From: Nitrospirota bacterium
Lineage (GTDB): Bacteria > Nitrospirota > Nitrospiria > Nitrospirales > UBA8639
Direction: 5' to 3'
Assembly: GCA_029881175.1 (NCBI GenBank)
Contig: JAOUNC010000065.1
Location: forward strand, 1-9,836
Length of the DNA stretch: 9,836 nucleotides
Shown here: piece after piece, positions 1-5,498 of the stretch
Position numbering within the stretch: the first letter of the stretch is position 1
Layout of the letters: the number at the start of each line of letters is the position of its first letter
Position numbers and translations under genes: made by a program
The notes under the pieces: model-generated
What the model was told of the DNA's origin: nothing
The model's input: only the letters and a program-made list of their open reading frames with translations
Database searches by the model: none

Positions 1-2178
1 CTCGCGATTGGTCGTCACGGTGATGCCGTCTTCGGGTAACTCAGGAAATTGTTCGACCTGCAAATACGCACCGGGGCGCAAGACCCAACTGTGTAACGAA
101 TGATCTTCAACTTCCACCCCAAAACAATCAAACGCGTGTTCGAGGTATCGTGATAACACGTCGGTCTGTTCATTGTGATTGATGGCTTCTATCAACGGAC
201 CGGCAATTTCTTGACGGCAACCACTGAGTTCGAGCAACCGGTTTCGACCAAGGTTGAGTTGCCGGGTCTTGTGTTCGTGCAGATGCTGACACTCGCTGAT
301 AAACCTCTCTTCATCGAGGTGATCGCCATTCAGGTACGCGACAAATTGTTCCTGCATCTCGGCCTTGATGTGTGAGCCGGTGACACAACTTTGCTCAAAC
401 GCATTGAGTGCATGATGGTACCAATGGCTCAGCCGTGCTTCTTTTGAACCTCCCGCGACAGGCACGTGAATATTGATATCGTGCTGCTGCCCGATTCTAT
501 CCAAGCGGCCAATGCGCTGCTCCAGTAAATCAGGGTTATCGGGCAAGTCGAACAACACGAGATGATGGAGAAACTGGAAATTTCGGCCTTCGCTGCCAAT
601 CTCCGAGCAAATCAACATTTGTGGACCGTCTTCGGCTTCGGCAAACCAGGCGGCAGCGCGATCCCGTTCCAGAAGACTCATATGTTCGTGAAATAGGCTG
701 CTTTGCAGGCCATGTTTGTGCTGCATCATTTTTGCCGTGGCTATCGCGGTCTCGGCTGTCGCGCAAATCAGGAGCATTTTGTGCGGCGAGATTTCTCGCA
801 GTTTGTCAAGAAGCCAGCGAATACGCGTCTCGCTTCTGTCATCGTCGAGTACAGCAGGAATGTAATGACGCTGAGGGAACCCGCTGATGGTCGCCCGCGA
901 ATTTCTGAACAACATGCGGCCAGTACCGTGTTGATCAATGAGATGCTCGATGATGTGTCGCCGAATGGTGTGTGCCTTGTCGTTCGCCGCATTGATGGCG
1001 TTGATCTCGATGGAGTCGCTCTCATCAATGATCCGACGTATTCGCGTGAGATCATCTTCAGTCATTTTCTGATTGTCGAGCAGACGATTCACCAGCTCGG
1101 CCGTCGGCGCATATTCTTGCTCCTCGGCCACATAGCTTTCGAGCGAGTGAAACCGCGCCGGGTCGAGTAATCGTAGGCGGGCAAAATGCCCCGCCGTGCC
1201 GAATTGCTCGGGTGTGGCCGTTAATAACAACACTGAATCTGTCTTATGAGCCAATGTCTCGATTTGTCGATACTCACGACTGCTCTTGCTTGGTGCCCAC
1301 TCAAGATGATGCGCTTCATCGACGACCAACATATCCCAATCGCAAGCAGCCACCAACGGGGCAATATCATCGCGACAGGCAAACGTTAATCCGCATAACA
1401 CGAGGGGGAATTGGTCGAAATAATTTTCAATCGGCGACGATTCATCACCATTGTCAACGGCAGGATCATCAGGTGCAAAATACTGTTCATCGATAATGGT
1501 GAAGCGCAAATTAAAGCGGCGTAGCAATTCCACGAACCACTGATTCAGTAGTGGCTCTGGGACGATAATGACTACACGGTGTATTTTTCCAGTCAGTGTC
1601 AGACGGTGCAGAATTAAACCGGCCTCAATGGTTTTGCCGAGGCCCACTTCATCGGCAAGCAGCACACGAGGGGCTATCCTCTTTGATACTTCATGGGCAA
1701 TATACATTTGATGTGGAATCAGCCTGACACGTGGCCCGTGCAGGCCAAAACTTGCTGATGTGTGTTGTGTGGCAAGGTGTTGCAGTGTGGCCGCGCGTAA
1801 TTCAAACCATTTACTGCTGTCGACTTGCCCTGCAAACAGTTTGTCTTGGGGCAAATTAAACGTGAGTTCACCGGACATTTCACTTTCATGCATGGTGGCC
1901 GTTTCGCCACTGTCTCGAAGACCGTGGTAGCGCAGGGCGCCGTGGACCTCTTCTATTCTGGTTATCGACAGACACCACCCATCGATACTTGTAATTGAAT
2001 CACCGACATTAAATTTGACACGCGTCAGCGGGGCAGTATTTTTTGCATAGGTGAGCGTTTCGTTGACGGCGGGAAATTCCATTTGAACCGTGCGAACAGT
2101 GACGGCTTGGACGATCCCCAACCCGAGAGCGGCATCGTTGTCACTCACCCAGCGCTGGCCGGGGATAAAATTATGCAT
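1..2178 (-). CDS. rapA: RNA polymerase-associated ATPase RapA (Swi2/Snf2 family), C-terminus cut by window edge
   Basis: RapA binds RNA polymerase and uses ATP hydrolysis to help recycle the enzyme from post-termination complexes. The visible 726 codons follow E. coli RapA from the start: GQRWVSD (residues 7-13), GDSITSIDGW (59-68), then a Snf2 ATPase with DEVGLGKT (Walker A, 176-183), VVDEAHH (Walker B, 285-291), LTATPE (motif III, 319-324), SEIGSEGRNFQ (motif V, 525-535) and EQRIGRLDRIGQ (motif VI, 553-564). It ends at the window edge inside EDGITVTTNRE, which matches about three-quarters of the 968-residue E. coli protein. The ATG at 2178 is the first possible start, because an in-frame TGA lies at 2188-2190; no good Shine-Dalgarno is visible. 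The segment between the GFPQR motif (433-437) and the second RecA-like lobe (about 455 on) is roughly 45 residues shorter than I recall for E. coli. The reading frame is unbroken. The gene diverges from the YHS/P460 genes. Identification is very secure. Confidence 0.96.
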   Translation of the reverse strand, partial: MHNFIPGQRWVSDNDAALGLGIVQAVTVRTVQMEFPAVNETLTYAKNTAPLTRVKFNVGDSITSIDGWCLSITRIEEVHGALRYHGLRDSGETATMHESEMSGELTFNLPQDKLFAGQVDSSKWFELRAATLQHLATQHTSASFGLHGPRVRLIPHQMYIAHEVSKRIAPRVLLADEVGLGKTIEAGLILHRLTLTGKIHRVVIIVPEPLLNQWFVELLRRFNLRFTIIDEQYFAPDDPAVDNGDESSPIENYFDQFPLVLCGLTFACRDDIAPLVAACDWDMLVVDEAHHLEWAPSKSSREYRQIETLAHKTDSVLLLTATPEQFGTAGHFARLRLLDPARFHSLESYVAEEQEYAPTAELVNRLLDNQKMTEDDLTRIRRIIDESDSIEINAINAANDKAHTIRRHIIEHLIDQHGTGRMLFRNSRATISGFPQRHYIPAVLDDDRSETRIRWLLDKLREISPHKMLLICATAETAIATAKMMQHKHGLQSSLFHEHMSLLERDRAAAWFAEAEDGPQMLICSEIGSEGRNFQFLHHLVLFDLPDNPDLLEQRIGRLDRIGQQHDINIHVPVAGGSKEARLSHWYHHALNAFEQSCVTGSHIKAEMQEQFVAYLNGDHLDEERFISECQHLHEHKTRQLNLGRNRLLELSGCRQEIAGPLIEAINHNEQTDVLSRYLEHAFDCFGVEVEDHSLHSWVLRPGAYLQVEQFPELPEDGITVTTNRE

Positions 2179-2366
2179 CGTGTTCGTTCATCATCATTTA
2201 AAAGGTCAGAAATTGTTTCTCTACTTAGCACTATCATTAGTTTCGTAGAAGTGCAGGCAGTTTTTACATGCCCGGCGTCAAGGAAAAGAAAAGGGGTTCC
2301 ATCTCTCGTTGCGTCATGACTCCCTTTCCTTCCGCTATACCATTCCACCTGCAAGACTAATAAGAT

Positions 2367-2606
2367 TCATGAACTCTTGTCTAACGCGCCTTCAATTTTG
2401 TCTTCGGTTATTGCTCCGTGCGTTTTGGGCAATCCATGGCCCATAGCACATACCCCCATAACCATGACAACGGCTGTTGCCTCAACAGGGGCATCACACA
2501 CCATAATCCCGTTATAGCTACCCGTCATCCAGTCCATATTTTCAACCTCGCCTTCCCCTCCCTTCCTCTCAAAAAATTGGTGATATTCGCTGTAACAAAA
2601 CACCAT
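2367..2606 (-). pseudogene. GYD-domain-like fragment, 5'-truncated
   Basis: This is a 79-codon ORF whose last 55 or so residues resemble the C-terminal half of GYD-domain proteins (small ferredoxin-like-fold proteins of about 95-105 residues, function unknown). The segment GGEGEVENMDWMTGSYNG is followed by IMVCDAP, an alanine/valine-rich helix and GAITEDKIEGAL. This matches the family pattern GGEV..YWTxGxYD..x..DAP...G......AFTEDE as I remember it. The usual first strand and helix (about 25-30 residues) are absent, and an in-frame TAG lies at 2616-2618, just upstream. No N-terminal GYD sequence appears in the other frames. It could be a decayed gene or a small expressed protein: an internal ATG at 2537 sits 8 bases after a GAGG motif and would give 56 residues. 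It lies between rapA and the YHS gene. The family match comes from memory and was not searched. Confidence 0.38.
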
Positions 2607-2629
2607 CTGGGTTGACTAGGCTCCATGAA

Positions 2630-2647
2630 GTATACAGTTCTGTATAC
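2630..2647. promoter_or_regulatory. Perfect 18-bp palindrome upstream of the YHS gene (candidate operator)
   Basis: GTATACAG-TT-CTGTATAC is a perfect inverted repeat with 8-bp arms and a 2-bp centre, ending 40 bp before the ATG at 2688. A TTGACT hexamer (2612-2617) lies just upstream, and each arm contains TATACA-like sequence. The spacing to TTGACT (13 bp) is too short for a clean sigma-70 promoter, so no promoter is assigned. The size and symmetry fit a dimeric repressor or activator site. The regulator is unknown and none is encoded nearby. Confidence 0.5.
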
Positions 2648-2675
2648 AAACAACCTATTACTTTTCTTTCAACTC

Positions 2676-2681
2676 AGGAGG
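2676..2681 (+). promoter_or_regulatory. Ribosome binding site fixing the YHS start
   Basis: AGGAGG ends 6 bases before the ATG at 2688. The frame is open upstream to an ATG at 2625, but that one lacks a Shine-Dalgarno and would put the palindrome inside the coding region. Only the 2688 start gives a proper signal peptide at the N-terminus. Confidence 0.85.
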
Positions 2682-2687
2682 TTTCGC

Positions 2688-3146
2688 ATGAAGGTTTTCC
2701 ACACATTGTTACCAGCTGTCGCATTACTGGTGTCCGTGGTCGCCACACCCGGTTTTGCCGGAGATGTGACGCAAAGCACCCCCGGGATCAGTGGTTATGA
2801 CCCGGTGGCCTACTTCACAGACGGCAGGCCTATGAAGGGGTCCGGCTATCACGTGGCCGAATACAACGGCGTCACGTATGTCTTTGCCAGCAAAGACCAC
2901 AAAACGATGTTCCAAGCCAATCCGGAAAAGTACGTCCCAGCCTACGGAGGCTACTGCGCCTATGGCGTGGCCGTTGGGAAAAAGTTTGTATCCGATCCGG
3001 AAGCTTGGAAGGTCGTCAACGGCACCCTGTACTTGAACCTGGATAAGGATATTCAAAGCAAATGGGCGAAGGATATTCCGGGGTATATCAAAAAATCCGA
3101 AGCCAATTGGAAAGAAATCAAAGATAAGGCGGCCTCGGATCTATAA
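2688..3146 (+). CDS. Exported YHS domain-containing protein
   Basis: The product is 152 residues. A signal peptide covers residues 1-24 (Lys2, then the hydrophobic LLPAVALLVSVVAT, then GFA before GD), so the mature protein should be periplasmic. The YHS-type domain spans about 34-110: GYDPVAYFTDGRPMKGS (36-52), the aromatic strand YNGVTYVFAS (59-68), then FQANPEKYVPAYGGYCAYGVA (75-95) with a single Cys at 90, and finally VVNGTLYLN. The tail (about 118-152) is a lysine-rich helix. Family members are small secreted proteins often found with metal- or redox-related genes; the biochemical role is not known and I do not assign one. The next plus-strand gene, 79 bp downstream across a strong hairpin, encodes a P460-type heme protein, which suggests a shared periplasmic redox function. 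The start is fixed by the AGGAGG at 2676-2681. Domain assignment is confident; function is open. Confidence 0.9.
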   Translation: MKVFHTLLPAVALLVSVVATPGFAGDVTQSTPGISGYDPVAYFTDGRPMKGSGYHVAEYNGVTYVFASKDHKTMFQANPEKYVPAYGGYCAYGVAVGKKFVSDPEAWKVVNGTLYLNLDKDIQSKWAKDIPGYIKKSEANWKEIKDKAASDL

Positions 3147-3154
3147 GAAAAAGA

Positions 3155-3191
3155 GGTGAGGCCCGCTAGCCCATAGACTGCGGGCCTCACC
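3155..3191 (+). terminator. Strong hairpin between the YHS and P460 genes (partial terminator or RNA-stabilising element)
   Basis: GGTGAGGCCCGC (3155-3166) and GCGGGCCTCACC (3180-3191) are perfectly complementary 12-bp arms around a 13-base loop, starting 8 bases after the YHS stop codon. The following tract is only ATTTTC, not a full U-run. It may terminate a fraction of transcripts, or protect the YHS message and give different expression of the two genes. Confidence 0.65.
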
Positions 3192-3225
3192 AGATTTTCA
3201 ACCTACATGGCTGAAGGAGAAACAC

Positions 3226-3822
3226 ATGAAACTGTTCACCGTCATCTCAATAGGATTCGTGCTCATACTCAGTAGTTGGGTGGGATGGGCCATGACGAAT
3301 GACGACCGTCCGTTTGCGCAAATTGTCAATCCCGAAACTGGAGCAATCAGCGTTCCCGGCAATTACAGGGAATGGCCCACCCTGGGTACATGGGCCCATG
3401 CCAAAGTTGAGGGAGGCCCTGGTCTCCAAGAGTATCATATCGTCTATACCCAACCAGAAACGATCACGTATTACCAGAAAAAAGGCAAATTTCCGGACGG
3501 GGCTATCTTGGTCAAAGAATTGCTCAATGCTGAAACCATGGCCATGACCACCGGCCCCGCTGTGGGACATGGCACCACGGTGAAGGGCTGGTTCGTGTTG
3601 GTCAGAGACACGAAGGGTCGATTCAAAGCATCAAGTTTATGGGGTGATGGCTGGGGATGGTCTCTATTTAATTCAGACGATCCGAATCACACCGTATCCA
3701 AAGATTACAAGACTGATTGCATTCCTTGTCACATGCCTGCCCGAGATCTGGCTAGGAAAAATGCAGTCGACGAGGATAAGTGGATTTACACATTTGGATA
3801 TCCCGTGCTGCAAAAGAAATAA
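3226..3822 (+). CDS. Cytochrome P460 family protein (c-type heme, exported)
   Basis: The product is 198 residues. A signal peptide or anchor covers about 1-22 (MKLF then a hydrophobic run to VGWA), giving a periplasmic heme protein. The single c-heme site is CIPCH (165-169) near the C-terminus, as in P460 and cytochrome c'-beta proteins. Family landmarks are VPGNYREWPTLGTW (43-56), YHIVYTQPETITYYQKKGKFPDG (70-92), VKELL (96-100), GWFVLVRDTKGRFK (121-134), GDGWGWSLF (140-148) and the terminal FGYPVLQ (190-196). P460 enzymes oxidise hydroxylamine (to N2O or NO-derived products) or bind NO. Lys97 lies in the VKEL segment where I recall the heme-crosslinking Lys of Nitrosomonas P460, so true P460 chemistry is possible, but sequence alone cannot separate it from the non-crosslinked c'-beta type. 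The RBS AAGGAG at 3214-3219 precedes the ATG by 6 bases. It lies downstream of, and probably partly co-transcribed with, the YHS gene. Confidence 0.9.
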   Translation: MKLFTVISIGFVLILSSWVGWAMTNDDRPFAQIVNPETGAISVPGNYREWPTLGTWAHAKVEGGPGLQEYHIVYTQPETITYYQKKGKFPDGAILVKELLNAETMAMTTGPAVGHGTTVKGWFVLVRDTKGRFKASSLWGDGWGWSLFNSDDPNHTVSKDYKTDCIPCHMPARDLARKNAVDEDKWIYTFGYPVLQKK

Positions 3823-4084
3823 CCCGAAGACAACAAAGAAGAGGAGCCGCGTGGTCCTCCGTGCTGGCTTTGATAGGCAATCAACAAGAAATTTAACCCT
3901 ATTTCACGTCTTTTTTGCTGGAGCCGATTGTTTGGCACCATTGACACTTCGCGGCTGCTTTGCTACTTATCGATTTGTTCTGCGTGACGTGTATATTTCT
4001 CCTCCCCCATGATCACTGTGCTCGACTGATCGCACGGAGAACTCCTTTCTCCAGACACACAACACAACAAGGAGGTTGCACCCT
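3823..4084 (+). other. Intergenic region with 5' leader of the SH3 protein gene
   Basis: No gene is seen here. A short imperfect stem (GAGGA 3841-3845 with TCCTC 3855-3859) follows the P460 stop but has no U-run. A TTGACA hexamer at 3941-3946 is a possible -35 element; the sequence 17 bp downstream (TACTTA, 3964-3969) is a poor -10, so the promoter is only tentative. The end of the region contains the leader structure described separately. Confidence 0.4.
4036..4075 (+). promoter_or_regulatory. Leader with alternative hairpins and Shine-Dalgarno of the SH3 gene
   Basis: AAGGAGG (4069-4075) is a full-strength Shine-Dalgarno. It abuts a TTG at 4076 with no spacer, so initiation there is unlikely; the in-frame TTG at 4085 has a 9-base spacer and is preferred. 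Upstream, GGAGAA (4036-4041) and TTCTCC (4047-4052) can form a hairpin, while CTCCTT (4042-4047) is perfectly complementary to the AAGGAG of the Shine-Dalgarno. The two pairings share a base and compete. Regulation by this leader is speculative. Confidence 0.4.
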
Positions 4085-4771
4085 TTGAAATTGTTGATCT
4101 ATTTCGTCTTGATATCGTCCTTCTGGCTGCCATTGACCAGCCAGGCACTGGCCGCAGTCGGAGATGTGAATTACATCTCTGACGAATTGAATGTGCCGCT
4201 ACGCAGTGGGCCCTCCACGGCACATCGTATCATTCACCGTGGCCTCCCAAGCGGGACACAACTGACCGTTCTTGCCACTAACGAGGAGGCCGGTTTCACG
4301 CAAGTGCGAACCGCTGGGGGACTGGAAGGATGGCTCACGTCCCAGTATCTCGTCGGGGAACCCATCGCTCGGGTTAAGCTGGCCACTGCCGAAAAACGGC
4401 TTCAAAACCTCAAAGCTGAAATCGCCAAAGAACGCGAAGAGGGAGCCAGCATCGAGGCTAAATACAAAGAAACCGAGGCCAACAACCAGGCGCTGAATTC
4501 ACAGGTGGAAGCCCTGAGCAAAGAACTCGCGGAATTGAAGCTCATATCGGCCGATCCAATCAAGGAACATGCCCGCAACGTCGAGCTTACCCAACAGAAC
4601 ACCCTTTTAGTTGGCCAAGTCCAGGAGCTATCTTCTAAAGCCAGGCAGCTTGAAAAAAACGTACAACTCCAATGGCTGCTGTATGGTGGCGCGCTGGTCT
4701 TAATCGGTCTCATTCTCGGGGTGGTATTAAAAGCTCGCCCCCGACAGCCGACGTATTCTCGTTATACATAA
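4085..4771 (+). CDS. YgiM/TIGR04211-type SH3b-coiled-coil-membrane anchor protein
   Basis: The product is 228 residues from the TTG at 4085. The order matches E. coli YgiM (206 residues): signal peptide (1-23, ending SQALAA), then YISDELNVPLRSGPS (30-44), which opens a bacterial SH3 domain running to about residue 92 (GTQLTVL, GFTQVRTAGGLEGWL). A long charged coiled coil follows at about 98-192, then LQWLLYGGALVLIGLILGVVL (195-215) as the C-terminal membrane helix, and a basic tail. The protein should sit in the periplasm anchored to the inner membrane. SH3b domains bind peptidoglycan or proteins; the family's cellular role is poorly defined. The longer TTG start at 4076 is disfavoured because the Shine-Dalgarno touches it. 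The gene has its own leader 250 bp after the P460 gene and looks like a separate transcription unit. Confidence 0.88.
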   Translation: MKLLIYFVLISSFWLPLTSQALAAVGDVNYISDELNVPLRSGPSTAHRIIHRGLPSGTQLTVLATNEEAGFTQVRTAGGLEGWLTSQYLVGEPIARVKLATAEKRLQNLKAEIAKEREEGASIEAKYKETEANNQALNSQVEALSKELAELKLISADPIKEHARNVELTQQNTLLVGQVQELSSKARQLEKNVQLQWLLYGGALVLIGLILGVVLKARPRQPTYSRYT

Positions 4772-4800
4772 GTAGCCACATTAAAAAAATGAATAGTCTA

Positions 4801-4818
4801 GGAGCCTGTCGGGCTTAG
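4801..4818. other. IS-end-like sequence overlapping the stop of the small minus-strand ORF
   Basis: GGAGCCTGTCGGGCTTAG (plus strand) resembles the GAGCCTGTC-type termini that I recall for several IS families. The TAA of the minus-strand ORF (4815-4817) lies inside it, as transposase stops often do. I find no matching inverted copy in the following 700 bases, so a complete element is not supported. On the minus strand AGCC-CGACA-GGCT could also form a small stem upstream of a T-tract (complement of 4783-4789). Confidence 0.2.
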
Positions 4819-5075
4819 GGGATCGACTTTCTGGAATTATTTCGAGGCCTCAAGGGAGGGGCAAAGCTCTTGGGCTTCCGTCTTAAAAATGCGAGATGTT
4901 CATCCCGTTGCGGTTGCATCTCTTTGAACTTCCATAGCCGCTTAAAGATCGCCCACATTTCATTCTTATGGATCACCGCAAGATCATAGGCGGGCGTGGC
5001 CCGATTGGCCTCATCCACGATACACTGAGCCTGGTGACCAAATCTTTTGTTGCCAAAATGGCCGTATTTTTTCAT
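4815..5075 (-). CDS. Small hypothetical protein, unrecognised
   Basis: The ORF gives 86 residues from the ATG at 5075 (MKKYGHFG...) or 95 from a TTG at 5102. I do not recognise it. It is rich in basic and aromatic residues, with a central VDEANRATPAYDLAVIHKNE stretch (about 20-39), a tryptophan/lysine helix WAIFKRLWKFKEMQ (41-54) and a very basic tail. There is no signal peptide or membrane segment. Upstream of the ATG only a weak GAGAAAG is seen. Its stop lies inside an IS-end-like sequence, so it could be the C-terminal remnant of a transposase; the VDE..ATPAYD segment is only vaguely like a DDE-transposase core. It may also be a chance ORF in a poorly coding region. Confidence 0.35.
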   Translation of the reverse strand: MKKYGHFGNKRFGHQAQCIVDEANRATPAYDLAVIHKNEMWAIFKRLWKFKEMQPQRDEHLAFLRRKPKSFAPPLRPRNNSRKSIP

Positions 5076-5498
5076 AACTTTCTCAAGAGTGATTGTGAAC
5101 AAGTACGTCTATCATTGGTTGTCTATAGTTTTTACGATAGCGAGCAATTCTGATTATGGCTAACTCCTCGCAGGACAAGGTTAAGCCTATTGTTATCAGT
5201 TTTCTTTTATTCTACTTTGCTCGAATCCCCTGGCTCGAACCTGTTGATTTGACACAGGGGCTTGGATGTCGGTGGGCAAACAAATGGGCCAAAATGATTA
5301 GCCAACAAAAGATGTGCCCCCCAACTGACAACTTGTTAGGAGAAATCCCCCGCGGGAGAGATAGACCAGTGGGTTTACCAAAGCCTTTTCAAGGCCCCCC
5401 TCACCCTCAGTGGCTTAGTCACACGGTTTCCATCAGTTCACCAAGGCCTGCTGGTTGGTCTCTTCCCCATGTGAAAATGACTTAGGAGTGGGAGCACA
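5076..5498. other. Intergenic region without a convincing gene
   Basis: About 420 bases lie between the small ORF and the 3' end of the REC-ATPase gene. An open frame on the plus strand (5156-5485) has no ribosome binding site and a proline-rich, family-free translation, so I treat it as non-coding. A short stem GCCTT-TTC-AAGGC lies near 5386-5398 and could help end the kinase operon (on the minus strand it is followed by TTTGG), but it is weak. No tRNA, repeat or riboswitch is recognisable. Confidence 0.5.

Noticed and set aside
621..1170. Overlapping plus-strand ORFs opposite rapA
   Set aside because: They are antisense to an unbroken, motif-complete RapA frame and have no family resemblance or ribosome binding sites.
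1212..1496. 94-residue plus-strand ORF
   Set aside because: It is antisense to the RapA helicase core; the translation is low-complexity basic and unlike any family.
2145..2354. 69-residue minus-strand ORF overlapping the rapA start
   Set aside because: It overlaps the start of rapA in a different frame and has no ribosome binding site or recognisable domain.
2625..2687. Longer start for the YHS protein at 2625
   Set aside because: It would add 21 residues ahead of a good signal peptide and include the palindrome; the AGGAGG at 2676-2681 clearly serves the ATG at 2688.
3644..4012. 122-residue plus-strand ORF crossing the P460 stop
   Set aside because: It overlaps the heme-binding end of the P460 gene in another frame and continues into intergenic DNA with no start signal.
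5220..5245. GCTCGAATCCCC...GGCTCGAAC resembling tRNA T-arm sequence
   Set aside because: No acceptor stem, anticodon arm or correctly spaced T-loop can be built on either strand.
5405..5440. GCCACTGAG on the minus strand resembling part of a cobalamin riboswitch
   Set aside because: The B12 box and the other conserved segments are absent, and the downstream gene arrangement does not fit.
5156..5485. 109-residue plus-strand ORF in the intergenic region
   Set aside because: There is no Shine-Dalgarno, and the translation is Pro/Trp/Arg-rich with no recognisable domain. It is most likely a chance frame.
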